A stretch of DNA of 64,000 bases from Porodaedalea pini (GCA_002794775.1 NBAY01000116.1:1-64000), one strand, 5' to 3'. Shown: positions 1-12,951, counted from the stretch's first letter. Notes: generated by a model from the letters alone, not told the origin. A program made the numbers and translations.

Positions 1-325
1 TTTTGTGATGCTTATCCCATGGGCTGTCCGGTATATTAGTCGCGTCTGGAGCTCCAGTGTCACCACCATGTATTACAGTTCCATACACGACGACAGTTTG
101 ACCATCTCTTCCCTGATCAATAGCAGTACTAGTGTAGATGCTGACGATCGTTAGGCCGTCTACACCCCGATCAGCCTCCACACCGCGACGCGCCATCGAA
201 GTCTCAGCATCTGAGCCACCACCAACAGTAACCGTGGTTGCAGCAACATGTATGACAACTTCTCCATTGTCGCAGCAGCAGGCTTCATTTATAGATCCGA
301 GGCAAAGTGTCTCAATAACTTTCCT
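1..325 (-). CDS. Partial membrane-protein paralogue (3' end outside window)
   Basis: An open minus-strand frame runs from about 318 to the window edge. It reads ..INEACCCDNGEVVIHV.., then GRDGQTVVVYGTVIHG. The spaced G-Q-T-V-(I/V) segments resemble the DGQTVIHG and NGQTIIG segments of the gene at 1291-2241, and both are preceded by a matching intron tail (ttctgacctttt-like branch and tract). The flanks of the two genes also match at an offset of about 1.95 kb (compare 550 with 2500, and 1055 with 2997), so this is a tandem copy. No transmembrane segment is visible because the 3' part is missing. The first exon is not resolved. Function is unknown, and it could be a decayed copy. Confidence 0.45.
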
Positions 326-639
326 TCCACGAGCATAAAGGTCAGAAATAAGCCCCTATAGCTGAACGAGAGTGTGCGAAACTCACTGTCTTTCTTTTTC
401 TGAACGCAGCATGCACTGAGTTCTGCTGTAGCTATTTTCTCCGATATGGGTTCAGGGTCGATTCTAGATAGAGAGAACAAGGCCTACGACGACGCAGACA
501 AAGAGATCGGTTGAAATGCAAGTTACTGTGCAGAGTGAGCTTTGTTCTAACGCCTAAATAGCAAGAACATTCAATTTGAGATCTTGGAGAGCCCCAGAGC
601 TGCGAGCTCGTCGGCAGGTTTGTAGCCGTTTGCATTACA

Positions 640-1290
640 TTAACGTCTCAATTGCATCCGGCATGCATGGACTCCTTGACGGTTTCAAAGCACACAAAAC
701 GGTTGATTTTGGGGACTGAGATGGTTCTATCAGGTATCAAGAACAAAAATGGACATGCTTAACCACAACTAACGAGCTTCTCGGAAGATTCAGGTCAAGA
801 GGCTAGACTACTCGGATAAATGAATGAAGCTGCAGATTCTCATAGAGTCATAAAGTGGGATCAACATCAAGACGACAAGTCAACCATAGCACATTGTAGA
901 TATCTCCAAACAAAGGGAGCTCCGAAGCTGAGCAAGGAGCATATCTTGTGCCAGGGAGCAGTTGTGCTTCGTTAGATGATACAGCATCCGACATGAGGTG
1001 CACTGGCAGTGCTTGGTTCGCAACGTTCGTTGTCTACTATCTTGATCGGTGGAGAACAGGTAACCGCGCATAGCCTGGAGTCATTGGCTTCTCAAATGAA
1101 TGGCTCATGGCCTATCTGAATGCCTTGCTACTCTGAGAAGGGAGGAACTGGCGTAGCAGGAGGAGTGAAGATACTAAACAAAAGGAAGGTGGCACTGAGA
1201 ATGCATTGGATGCGCCGGAAGAGGAAGGACATTGATCATTGCACAGCCACGATCGTAGGCGACCACTCAGGTAATTCGTTCCTTACAAAA
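640..1290. repeat. Diverged tandem copy of the intergenic segment at about 2560-3240
   Basis: Several blocks here recur about 1.94-1.95 kb further right with point changes. Examples are ACCGCGCATAGCC at about 1063 and 3005, CGCCTAAATAGCA at about 551 and 2501, and a CACAGCCACG block at about 1242 and 3174. The repeats show that the upstream part of the window is a tandem duplication of gene plus promoter. No coding potential is recognised inside this segment. Confidence 0.6.
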
Positions 1291-2241
1291 CTACAAATCA
1301 CCCGCGTTGAACTTCCGCAAGGTGACAACATCTTCATTCCACGTCGCTCGGTCAAACTCGTCAATGCGATATGGCTCGATAGCGCCGTTCGCACGAGGCC
1401 TATTGGTGCGTATGTCAATTGCCGCGGGCGGGTCTGACGCTCCTCGTGATTCTGTTCTTGAGGCACGGATGCGTCGATACACAAGAATGGCAAACATAGA
1501 AGCAATAGTAATTGCCAGCCCTACGCCTATAAGGACTCCGGCAATTTCTCCTTTGCTATAGGAGGAAAGCGGAGTACAAAACTGTAATCAGTATATTGGG
1601 CCCTCCTTTCTCGAAGGCGTTGCATTTACCTCTTAGATTTCTCGGATGCTCCACTCGAAGGGCTAGCGGGGTAAGTTGTGATGACAGTCGACTCCGTACT
1701 ATTGATTGTTATAGTGGATAATACTACTGATCTCGAGCCCGCGAAGGACGTTGAATGATCGATTGTGGGACTAGAGGAGAATAGCGATGAAGTTATATCT
1801 AGTGTCGAGCGGGTTTCAGCTGGTTCCGTGGAGATCGTTGGTTGCGTCACTATAATGAATTTCGGGAAGGAGGTAGAGGGGGGAAAAGAAAAGGGAAAAA
1901 TGTGTCGGTATCCCGGAGGGTGCCAGTCTACTTGATGAGCTATCCAATGCCCTACTTCTGTCATGAGCTTGGGTGTGCGCACCGTGTATTACGGTTTGAC
2001 CGTCTGTGTCCTGTGCAATGGTAAGACGGTCCCCGATAATAGTTTGCCCGTTTGGCCCTTGCTCAACCGTCTGATGAGCGCCAATGATAGTTTGACCGCA
2101 TGGACCTTGAATAACAGTTTCGCCGCCACTATCCTCAGTCGAGTCTAATCCTCGACGGCCATTCGTCTCATATGTCGCAGCTGCAGTGACTTTGATATTA
2201 GCTTGTCCAATATCGCTGCAACCTACTCGAGCGAGCTCCAT
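1291..2241 (-). CDS. Putative single-pass membrane protein, three exons, about 264 aa
   Basis: Model on the minus strand: exons 2241-1932, 1849-1630 and 1555-1291, which join in phase to 265 codons including the stop. The first exon holds short G-Q-T-(I/V)-I-(G/H) repeats (NGQTIIG, DGQTVIHG). The second is Ser/Thr-rich, as expected for an O-glycosylated stalk. The third starts with GEIAGVLIGVGLAITIASMF, a clear membrane segment, followed by a basic YRRIRASR stop-transfer and a tail of about 60 residues. This is the layout of the many uncharacterised mushroom membrane proteins with a Ser/Thr ectodomain, one TM segment and a short cytosolic tail. No signal peptide is seen after the chosen ATG, and a TAA lies just before it, so the true first exon may be upstream or the copy may be damaged. 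The donor at 1931 is a weak GTAGAC. Confidence 0.55.
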
Positions 2242-3445
2242 TTACCGATCCGACGTTCCCTGGGCCTGTTGCAATCGATCTTCTACAGAAGACAAAAAGG
2301 TCAGAATATGAAACATCGGGAGCGGGAAAAAACGCTACACACTTACGTTCCTTTTATTCCAGGTATCTTTCCCTCGTAGAACTGCTGAGTTCCGGTGCCT
2401 ATTATTCATGAGAGGGATTAGGGACAATTTGAGATCAAGAGAATGCTACTTACGACGCTGTGCGAGAGGAATCCGCTCGTGTGGCAATCGGATTTCTGAC
2501 GCCTAAATAGCAGGAGCATTTCCTTCTAAGAATAGCTAGAAACTCCGAGGCTCTAGGTCATAGACCGTAGCGCAATGCAAGTGGTCTCTATAGTTGGGAC
2601 CGTAGCCACTAACTGTGCGAACACGGTTCTTTGGACTACCCCATATGGTACGAAAAGCGACAAACGTTGACTAGGAGACTGAGATGATACAAAGTTGCGT
2701 GGTATCCAAAGTGAAACGGAACACGCTATATTACGCATAATCAAATCCCTCAGAAGATCAAGAAGCTATTCGGGTAATGAGCAGGGTACTAGTAAAAGCA
2801 TAATCTTGGAATTGGCATCAAGACGACGAGAAGCAAGTTGTAGCGAATCGCAGATAACTTCAATTCGTATGAGCTCCAGTACCTGAGCAAGAAGAGACTT
2901 TGTGTCAATGATGGGTCAGTTATGATTCAATTGATTGATGTATGTAGAATCTAGTGAGGTGGCCGGCGCATCGGTCATCATCTGAGATCGACGAAAGCAG
3001 GTTACCGCGCATAGCCCGGAGAAAGTCGCCCTCTCAGATGGAGAACAAATTCACTGCCTGACTGAGTGCTTCATGGCTCAGAAATGAGAGACGATGCCAT
3101 TTGCATGGGAAGGTAAGGAAAGAACGACACACAACCCTGCTCGCAGCAAAGGAAGGACGACAGTCATTGTGCACAGCCACGGCCGTCGGAACGTGAGTAA
3201 AGGAGAACACATGAATCCAGCGAACGATGTATTATACATATAATGGCCCCTGTACAAAACTAGATAGAAAGAACTATAGAGCGCCTGTTCGTCAATGACA
3301 CGAGCCTGCGAGTAGAAGTGCTAACTGATGGACTTTAAAAGGCGCAAGGTGGAGAGGGAACGATAAGTGCGACACAACAGAAACAGGAAGAGGATTCTTC
3401 CTCAGGTGATTGATTAGAAGGAATTACCATGCCTATATCTACATA

Positions 3446-3854
3446 TCAAGGGCCCACAATTTTAGAGCATATCGTAGAGGATTTTTGAGCAATATCTGAG
3501 TCCGTCAGATCCACTGGCGAGGACGTCAACGGAAATACAAAGACATCCGCCAAGTGCGTATGGCCGTTCCTCCGTCGATGCAGCTTAATTGCTAGCATAG
3601 GGATTAGTAACAGTACCGCAAGGCAGAATATCGCCGCCGCTGTAAAGACGCCCACCATCGACGCCTTGTTATCGAAAAAGCTGAGGCAAGAATTAAAGCA
3701 TCTATTAGGTCTTCAGAAAAGACAATTACCTGAGTGTCTTCGGGAACATCTCTTGCAACTTCGGTGAAGAAGCTAACAGTGGAGTAGTTGTATCCGTAGC
3801 ATCAGAGCTGGCTGTAGTCATGGAGCTACTCCAGACTTGCACAGTTGTGCTCAT
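3446..3854 (-). CDS. Short single-pass membrane protein; relative of the gene at 4843
   Basis: Minus strand, two visible exons: 3854-3730 (Ser/Thr-rich, starting MSTTVQVWSSSMTTASS) and 3680-3446. They are joined across a 49-nt intron with GTAATT..CAG ends and keep phase. The second exon reads FFDNKASMVGVFTAAAIFCL, then LLLIPMLAIKLHRRR: a membrane segment with a basic stop-transfer and a tail of about 43 residues. The FF(D/E)NK....GVFT start is the same as FFENKGAVAGVFTVVGLVAL in the plus-strand gene at 4843-6786, so the two are related. The ectodomain is very short, and an upstream exon with a signal peptide was not found. It may be a truncated copy. Confidence 0.5.
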
Positions 3855-4842
3855 AACTTCCGACTCCTTCAGAAATAACGTGGTTTGCCTCGGTTTTGAA
3901 TGGTGTACTTGTTGCTCAAGTCAGAACTGTGTGAGCAGCCAGTGTCAGTCACCATAAACACCAGTAATAAAGGGACCTTACGACACGACCAGGAAGAAGC
4001 CCCAGATCGTCACGGTGTGGGTTGGGATATGACATGCACCCAGAGTCCATTATTTATGCACCCGGGAGCTGTATGCGAGAGGCTATTGCCTTTTGAAAAA
4101 TGAACATCAAAAACAGTTGAGTGTAGGATATGCCGAATCAGTGCGAGAAGAGTGAGACCATATATACGAATGAGTACGAATGCCAGATAGGTGTTCAGTA
4201 TGACTCCGTACTGAATCTGCAGCAAGTCCTTCGTATTGCATTCATTCAACTAAAGGGGCAAAATCTCTACCACGCAGTTTTGCCCTTTATATCACAGAAA
4301 CAAAGATGTAGCAAGGTGCGAGTATGGTGGAAAGAGAGTTTCTGAATGTATGGCTTCCATGCCGGAAACACGTTTACGCTGTGATGATCATGGGATCGGC
4401 GCATCTGGGACCCACAGAGGTCTATTTCCAGCAGCAAGTGAAAGCTTGCCAACGCGGGACACGTAGCATGACAGTTAGGGGGATGTGGAAGGGGAACGAT
4501 AGGAGCAGCAGCAACTGGTTTGACTTGATCCTTTTTATTCCCTTTTTTTCTCACTCAAAAAGCCTCACACGGAGCTAACCGAGTACTACAAATTTCGGGG
4601 AGGCACCCTAAAAAGGATTAAAGTTTGCTTAATCAGCTTATCAATACCCCAGCTTTTTTCAGATCTTCCTTCTCAAAGCTCCCGCCAACGCATCCCTTGT
4701 TCCCTAGGCCCTGTGCTGCTCTTCAGCATCGACCACTGTCATCTCCCCCTTTCTCACGCAAGACTCATGGGTCTCTGAGCGACACCGTCTTTTCCAATAA
4801 TCCGCGAAGTGTTAATCTTTGATCTTGGTACACTCTTGAAAG
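3855..4842. other. Divergent intergenic region; nothing coding recognised
   Basis: This lies between the 5' ends of the minus-strand gene ending at 3446 and the plus-strand gene starting at 4843. Short open frames on both strands overlap each other and show no family motif. It presumably holds both promoters and any missing first exon of the minus-strand gene. Confidence 0.4.
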
Positions 4843-6786
4843 ATGGCTACGCCGGGTCCTCGTGAGTAATTTTGATTGTTCTCCAAGACGGGTGGTGCAG
4901 GAAACGTTCGTGCCAGCGATGGGGCGAGAACTTGGGCTCAGGTCAGGTGGTTGTAAAGTTGGGAATTGGAAGTCGATGAATTGAGCTGGTAGGAGACGTC
5001 GACGAGGGGATAGTGATACGCAACAAAGATGTGGAACAGCATGCTGATTTGGTGATCTTGTGCAGCGGTTCCTACTTTCTCCATCCCGTCGCTTACGACG
5101 TGAGTGTCGACATACATTTCTTGCATCCATCTGGCTAATGACAGCACAAAATCTGCAACAAAATCTCCCTCTAACTCTCTCTGTGCCTGATGGGATTGGC
5201 GGGATTGGTTCTTTACTACCTTCGACGCTGGATAGGACGACTGGTACGACGACTAGCCCGACGACCTCGACATCATCAATAACCTCGGAGACAAGCACTT
5301 CATCAACTTCCTCCTCGACGACCACTTCTTCCACGTCCACCACCACCTCTTCGAGTACCTCGACCATCTCGTCTACTACGTCTTCTTCCTCCACGACTTC
5401 GACCACTTCTAGTTCTTCGACCACTAGCTCATCCAGCACTTCTAGTTCGACTAGTTCAAGCACGTCTTCTTCGACTAGCACTTCGACAACTAGTTCTCCG
5501 ACGAGCTCGTTAACTCTGACTGAAACTAGCAGTGGACAGACTGCTACTGTAATTGTTACCGCTTCTGACTCGGGTTCTTCTGCATCCCAGTCGGCTGTAT
5601 CCGACTCTACGTCCGGTGGGAAAGGGTATTTCAATGCGCTTTTCCTATCATACTTGAGTCTTTCTGACCTTCGTTTGTAAAGTTTCTTTGAGAACAAAGG
5701 TGCTGTTGCCGGTGTTTTCACAGTCGTCGGGCTGGTTGCTTTGGTCTTAGTTGTCGTGCTCGCTACCAACGTCATTCGTCGCCGCCGCGCGAAGAAGTTC
5801 GATGATGAGGTGGCAGCGGCCGCCGCCGAGGCAAATGCATCGCCTCGCTACCCCTTTGACGACTACGACGATCCGACGTCAGGCCCCGGCTACGGCATGG
5901 GAGCGTATTCCGACCCAGAGAGCCACGGTACACTCTCTCAGGTGCCGTTGACTCAATCTGGTGAGAGCTACAACATGAGCGAGTTCAACGGTGGGTACAA
6001 CCCGTCGTACGGCACTGGTGCAGCTGTTAGTGCCGGAGCTGCGGGTATAGGTGCTAGCCGCTCCTTGGCAAGGCGGAGCACCAACCCTAACGCGAGCTAT
6101 GCTGATGTCGGCGGAGCGGGTGTCGCAGGTTTTGGCGCGAACCAGTCCATGATGCGCACAGCACCGGGCCAGACAACGCCGTATAACGCATTCGGTGGAC
6201 CGCTCAGTGGGATACCAAGCGATCCGTATGATCCTTACACTGCGGGCAATATCGGTATTAGGCGCCAAGGAAGCCGTGGTGGCGGTGATCTCCTTGATGC
6301 CGCTGGGATTGGAGCTGCTGGCGCTGGTGCTGCAGCAGCTTTGAATCGCGGACCTTCCCAAAACGCAGCACAGTCGCTGAATCGTAAGCAATCGCAAGGT
6401 ACTCAGCGTACCTTCTCGCCGGACAACAGCAACAGCAATGGCAATGGTACGAGCGGCGGGACGACGCAGGAGTCATATGCAGCGCATTACCAGCCAGACT
6501 TCCGTCCGGACGAGCATCAGTACCAACTGCCGCCAGCTGCGGCGCCTCCTTCTGTTGGGGATGCTCTCCCGAATCCGTTTGCGCGCGATGGAGCGTCGGA
6601 CGAAGATGCATACGGAGCCGAGAGCTACTTCCCTGCGGGACGTCATTCGCTTTCTCAGGAAGAGAGTCGAGTGAGCATCCGGGACGAAGAGGACTACGGA
6701 CGAGCTGGGAGGACGCTGAAGGTTGGTGAACTTCTAATGTGTGATACATGAGAGCTGACTGGTATTCCCAGGTCGCAAATGAATAA
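4843..6786 (+). CDS. Ser/Thr-rich single-pass membrane protein, about 542 aa
   Basis: Six-exon model: 4843-4861, 4901-4941, 5066-5099, 5145-5625, 5683-6721 and 6772-6786. All junctions are GT..AG and in phase, giving 543 codons. Around 5230-5510 there is a long low-complexity Ser/Thr stalk, probably heavily O-glycosylated and wall-facing. Next comes FFENKGAVAGVFTVVGLVAL, continuing as a strong hydrophobic helix ending NVIRRRR, then a tail of about 330 residues rich in Gly, Ala, Asn and acidic clusters. The last exon adds only VANE. The stalk-TM-tail architecture recalls fungal wall sensors but is not diagnostic of one, and many Agaricomycetes carry such proteins without known function. The N-terminal exons are tentative because no classical signal peptide is visible. 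The acidic frame antisense to the stalk is a shadow of the repeat. Confidence 0.72.
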
Positions 6787-8500
6787 TTGTGACATACCCC
6801 CGATAACTATTTATATCGTCCCATGCCATTCCTGTTCGCTTTTATATATCTTATTATTGTCTATTCATCTCCAACTGTGTCCCTCTTTCGACTTGGACTG
6901 TACCCCTCCTTTCTTCCTTTTCTCAGTGTGGTTGAATTATATAATTATCCCTCGTCGAGCGTCCCTCGCTTACCGTCGAGGGGTGATTGCCTCTCCTTGC
7001 GGCCCTGTCCTGTCACCACTGCCCACTGTCATTCATTGTCAAACCTTCTGTCGTTCTATCGTTCCTTTGATGACTTTCCTCCTTACTGTTTTCTTACCTG
7101 GAACTTGTCGAACTCTTTGCAGAGGCCCGCTGGACCCTCGTCAGCGCACATCCCGTATGTATGTACGTGCGTAGAGTGCTGTACAGCACATGCAGCATTC
7201 GTGCTACGGTGTTCTCCAATTGACTGATCTCATTCTTCGTTTATGCTTTACAGTGCTTGCGTTCTTTGGAAGCCTCTGTAATATGCATACCTGTTGGGCT
7301 GGTTTGTAATGTGTTGTTTTCCCTACTTCCTGTGACTTTTTGTGTAAAAACAAACGATCACGATAGGTTTTGCCGCGCGTTCTCTCAAGATCCATTTGAG
7401 TCTTGAAGGTAGCGGTTCTTCCTATCTGTTAGCCTTGTGGCGTTGCTTCTTAGTGCAGCATGAATAATGGTTAACTTACGCCCTAAGAGCGCAAGATTCG
7501 GACCTACTTCCAAAAGACCCTTTTGCTGCCTCCTTCCTCTTCCCGTCGTCCGTCCGAGTCACTCATTAATATTTCTTCTCAACGACTGACGTCGACGTTG
7601 CTGGTCGAGCACCACGGGAGAATCCGATAATAGGTCTGTGACTCTACTAAAGCAGATTATAGACTCCGGGCTCTTTTCGTTTCTTTGCCATCTTTCGCCT
7701 CTTCTGTAGCACCACGCCACTCCGAGCCTTCGACTCTCGACTCTCATGAAGCCGCGAAGCTAAGGGGAGGTAGACCCCGTGTCGTATTAGATGGGATTCT
7801 GAGTCTTGCCGTAGAGGATAAACCTCCCGAACAGACTTCGTTTCAACGTGACGATGAGCCGCGAGTCAGGCTCGCCTCGTCCCCTTCTATACCCTCGTCC
7901 TGATTCTCAGAAGCGTGAGGCCTCCTGCAGGCTGTGGCGTGTTAGAATCCGTGGTGTATCCGCGAGTATATCCTATCCTATTCAAAGTATGGGATTAATA
8001 TTCACTGCGGCGTTGCGTACCCCGGTACTTTCCCTTCCAGTGGCAGGTGGGCGAGACGTCGTTCGCTCTTCGCTTTATGTCTTTCGCCTTCTGCCTTCCT
8101 TCATTTCCGCGGCCCCTTTTTTCGAGCATGGGCTCGAAGTCGAGAGCACCGTATGTCTCTGTTAGTACTCATTGCACGTCAATCGCTGTTAGACGGATTG
8201 ACCGATATCCAGGCCCCTCTCAGAATCTTCCTTGCATGAAGCCTATATATGCTCCTGAAGGCCCACAGAGCTTGTTACTATTTGCGTGTATTATGCATAT
8301 GGACATACAGGGTATCGTGGTTTGGCACGTCCTGACACGTGCATATAGGTTTTCCTTACGAATTAATCTGACGGAAAATCGAAGCATCAGTTGCACCAGA
8401 TCGAGATACTTGATGGGCTAAGAGTGCGACCATCTATCCATTTTATGCTCAAGTCCGACCGCGAGATCTTATCCTGCACTGATTCAGAAGTTCCCTCCTT
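6787..8500. other. Gene-poor stretch downstream of the membrane-protein gene
   Basis: The first few hundred bases are pyrimidine-rich and probably the 3' UTR of the gene ending at 6786. The rest has only short frames with no recognisable family. The first ATTAATATT words of the field described in the findings appear at 7565 and 7994. Confidence 0.4.
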
Positions 8501-8519
8501 TTAAGTGCTCTCCAGGACT

Positions 8520-10990
8520 TTCCTTTCACTGGCGGTGTACATGAAAGAGCCGGACACGCCTTCCATCTCACCTACACTTGCATCTGATACACACAGACAA
8601 CATGCCTAAAAAGCGAGTCGAAGTGCTTTCATCCAAGTGTCCGGAAGCTCTGGCCCACTCCGCGGCAAGTCCCATCTGAGGGACATGAAAATAAATCGAG
8701 CGGAAAAGCCCGGGGGATTTTTCTTTTTCATAGTATGCCATCGGGAGACGAAGGGTTGTACATATATGGACGTCACGAAGGTTTAGGATGAAGGTCAGCG
8801 GTCCATTCCCATTCGAAGACTGAGTATCGTTATCTTCCACTTACATGCTCACAGTGCCGTACTCTCTAAAGAAACTCTTCCGTCCGCCGCGGCGTCTGCG
8901 AGCAAGACGACTGGCGCTACTACTAGTACTAGAGCCTCGACCATCGTTACTGCTGCGCAGATTTCAGAAGCTTCCGCTTTTTCGAGGCGCCTCAGTTTCA
9001 AACTTGCACTCAGTAGTTCTGAAGCTCTCTCTCATTCCTCTTTCTCTATCTGTGTCTTTCTTTCATGGAGTACTAGTGCCCAGGGATCTTTATTTATATA
9101 TGGACTTTAATGTTCATAGTTCCAGAGATGTCGGGCCGAAAAACGTTCGCGTGCGCGGTGGATCCCTTTGTTTTCTAAACTGCATAGAGAGCACGGCCGA
9201 TGCGGGTCTACTTAGGCTTCAAGTTAGACTGAAGGTTGGTAGTTCATATAAAATTCGAAGACCGGGGATCCTCATTTTATCTACTGGCATTTTCACAGTA
9301 CTAGTGTCCACGGAAAGTCCCACATCCGTAATGAGAACCTACAAATTTAAACGACACGAGTGAAGCTATAAGAGCCTCGCATATCGCCGCCGCTGTGCAA
9401 TTCTCCGGAGGCATGCGTATTTTCGAGACGCACCGGCATCCGGATTATACCCGGTCTTCCTAGAGATCTCCCCTTTTCCTTATTCTGTATCCTTTTGTCT
9501 TCCCTCTTCGAGTGCTCCTCAGACTTCAAATATATCTACGTCAAACAACACTGATCTAAACGGGCTGATCCAGACTCGGATGATAGAGTACAACAATAAA
9601 CCGAATGGGAATTCACCGGTTTCCTTTGTCTTCCTTGGTCACTCTTTATTTTCCGGAGTTCCAAAAAAAAAAGTGCTGTGAATGCGGTACAAGGCAAGGG
9701 GGACGGACATCCTTCACGTAGGCTCAAAGTGAAGGTTAGTCGCCCATGGAAGACCCGGAGAATATTTTTAATCTATTTATGGACTTTCACGTTCACAGTG
9801 AGTGTGCCGAGAAAAGTCAACCTGTCCGCGATGGAACCTTCGAGTTCAATGACAGACGTTACCCAGAGGGGCATCGATTGTCGCCGCAGCTACTTAGAAT
9901 GTAGAGGTACGAATGGCCTCGGGACCTGCGCTTCTTGGAGCTTCCCCTCTTCTTTTCTTTATCTCTGTCTTCAAAAACACCCTCCGACTTGTTATAGCAA
10001 GCGATAACGGATATCTGCAGCTATGGCATCCACTGATTCCAAGCGGCTTTTCCAGTGGGCAAATCACAAAGAAAAAATCACTCTGGAAGTTTGCCTGTGT
10101 TTCTTTCCTTTCCTTAGACTACTCTTCGTTTTCCGGAGCGCAGGAGAATGAGCTCATGTTATACATAGACTAAGGGGAATAGTTTACATATAGTGTTGGA
10201 GTGAAGGTTAATCGGCCATAGAAGACTCAGAGAATTCGTCTATTTGTGGATTTTACATACCACCTTCGCAGTGTCATGCTATCTAGAGAAAAACCTGTCG
10301 TCCGCGGTGACAACCTTCGAGCAGATCTAGAGCGGCGGATACTACTGGAGCGTCGACTGCCGCCACCTCCCTCGTTCAGATTGCGGGAGGTGTGAGAAAC
10401 GTCGAGGAGCCAGGGTTACTGTACATACTCAGGCTCGTCGGAACTGTCTCTCTGTTCTTTCTCGTCTTCTCTTTGTCCTAGTCTTCTCCGAATTGTAATT
10501 ATAAGCAACAAACAGTGATGTTTTCACCCCTGCTGCTCCACAATGGTTTATTCCTATGGACACATCTTCCCCCCCAAAAAATCTTGCTTTATATATCAGA
10601 GAACGGAGGGTGGACAACGGGTAGGATCGGAGTAAAGAGGTTAGTCGTTCAATGATGATCCGGAAGGTTCTCTTTCATTATGTACTCTTTCATGTACCTT
10701 TATATTCATAGCCAGGCTGAACAATGTAACCAAGACCAAAGCAGCGGAGTCTAGGCTGGAGTACGATGACTGAAGCCATTAATATTGAATCTGGGACCAA
10801 CGCCGCCGCTGCTGCTCCGAGCCATACTCCGGAAGTACGGGTACTGCAGTGGCGCCGGCGACTCATACGCGGAGGCCGCGGGCGTCGGAAGTAACGGACC
10901 AAGGCCAGAATCTGCGTGTACCGGGGTTCTCGGTATTCTCTTCATGAGTCTTTGTCCTCGTCTTCATTATATTACTGAGTTTTGAAGGAG
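8520..10990. repeat. Decayed tandem repeat array, period about 440-500 bp
   Basis: A composite motif recurs in order. It has a pyrimidine-rich tract (near 9025, 9460, 9935 and 10440), then a TGAAGGTTAGTCGNCCAT-like block (8790, 9230, 9730, 10201, 10632). A TTCACAGTG-like block follows with a GAGAAAA..CTGTCCGCG continuation (8849, 9292, 9792, 10268, 10705). The last block is GC-rich (for example 8885, 9390, 10330, 10800). Copies differ by many substitutions and indels. One frame in the first copy (about 8850-8970) reads as Ser/Thr/Ala-rich, so the unit may derive from the stalk of a membrane-protein gene, but no copy is a gene now. Boundaries are approximate. Confidence 0.5.
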
Positions 10991-12951
10991 AGCACCGTAC
11001 GTGTCCCGTCCATTATCACAGACGACGGTAAACAATCTACACAATATTAATATTAATGCAATATTTTACACAATCACGATTTATGGACACCGGCTATTTC
11101 TGGTCCCCAAAGTTAGAGTGCTAGTTCTTTACGGCAGGCTTAAGCTTGATGATGATAAAAAGCACCAGTGTGCATCTGCGCAATTATCTCTGGTGATCAG
11201 GGACCCGGACTAGCGAGCGCAACGTTGATCCTCCGCCGCAATTTACATAGCTACTAATACTTAGCGCATACCATACGGAGTCTCCGAAATCCGAAATTTT
11301 TTGCTCCGACTCCGAGCCGTCAGCTCAATTCATTTTAATCCTGCGATCACGATCACGATCACGATCACTCTTCTCTTTCCTTTCCTTACATTAATATTGA
11401 CACTGCATATTGTTTTGCAGGGCCATCGGAAGCACTAGTGACAAAATCGAGCGCGCCCGGCCATCCTGCCTTTCTGCTGTAACCTTTCGTGTTGTTCGTG
11501 ATATGGGTGTGTACGGTAATGCTTACGTTTGGAAAAACTCGAACAAACAAGCAAAATTGGCCTAACAGTAACAAAAACTTGAATAGAAACCTCCGAGTAC
11601 TAGTACTAGTCCCGAAACCGAGTACTGGTACGGACGCCCCGCGCCCGCTCCACCGCGCGACCGATATAATATTAAATACGGTAATGGAACATTGAACAGC
11701 ATTAATATTAATATTAGCACTTTTGCGTCCCCGAGCTCTCCGAGTACTAGTGCCAGCAGCGCACGGAACCGAGAAGTAATACAACGCCGGCCCCCCAAAC
11801 GCTATATCTATTCTCTTCATCTAAATGGACTCGAGTGTCGTATTAATATTAGCAGTGACGGGGCCGTCGGCGCGGCGCGCCGGCATCGGGTCGGGCTGTT
11901 GCCGGTCACGGATACGGAAAGGAACCGGGCCCGCGCCCGCGCCCGCGCTCACGGCGGGATCTGCATCATCCAAGAAAATCGCTCTCGTTCCTCGAAGGCT
12001 CGAACTCATCCTCGAAATACACGAAACTCTTCTGTCTTCCTCTAATCACGATCATCAAACAACGTCACTCCCTTCTACCCATTAATATTCCCACACAACC
12101 ACGAACGGACCTTTGCGAGTGCGTCCCATCACATCAAGGATCAAGGATCAAGAATCAAGAATCAAAAACTCCTCCATCAACGTCGAGCTGTCACCGGCAG
12201 AACCTTCCAAACGCCGCGCTAGTACTGCCTTTGTTCCGGAACGACGACCCATAAACACGAGAGAGAGAGAGAGAGAAAGAGAGCGTGTATGCAATTGCAG
12301 TTCGTTGATTTAGCAGAAAGACTAGAGCAAGTGATACGAGGGTACACTGGCAGATACACTACTTGATCGAGATACGTCGCGCTTGAAAAAAGTAGAGAGA
12401 AAAAGAGGGAAGGAACGGAAAGAGAGGGAAGATAAGACCATTCAAATATAGAAGAGGGGGAGGGACAAGGTGGGAGGAAATAAGGGACCCTTAATGTACA
12501 CCGTAAGGAAAAGGACAAGGATTTTTGTTCATTTAGTTGGTCGATTGCCAGAAAAATGAGAAAGGGTAACAAACGGCGTACTAAAAAGAGACAAGGAGGG
12601 GGGGATTAGCGTGTGGGTAATATCATGTATGAGGATGGAAGCGAAGAAAGCACTTGTGCGAGCGAATAGAAATAACACAGAAGAACAAGGGAGAAATAAA
12701 AAGGAAATACAAAGGAAAGCACGGATTTGTGGTGGGGCGCGCAAGAACGGGGTGCTTGCATATAACGTAGCCAACAAAGGGGGTGATATATACGAGCCGA
12801 AGCCGAAGCCGAAGATGATAATGAGAGGTGAAAAGCAACACCTAGTCCCGGAGAAGGCGAAAAACGAGAAAGAGAGGGAAAAAAAAGAGAGAGAGATGAG
12901 AGAACAATTGGCACGACGGCGGGGGTCTAGTGCTACCCGCTCGCGCGCCGC
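10991..12951. other. Downstream flank of the C2H2 gene; simple repeats, no gene seen
   Basis: This contains short simple repeats: CGATCA units at about 11347, GGATCAA/GAATCAA units at about 12133, and GA dinucleotides at about 12260. It also holds several ATTAATATT and AGTACTAGT words. Open frames on both strands are Ser/Leu- or Arg-rich artefacts of base composition. Confidence 0.4.

Noticed and set aside
4765..5775. 336-codon acidic Val/Glu-rich frame on the minus strand
   Set aside because: It is the antisense of the Ser/Thr stalk of the membrane protein at 4843-6786, caused by the repeat codons.
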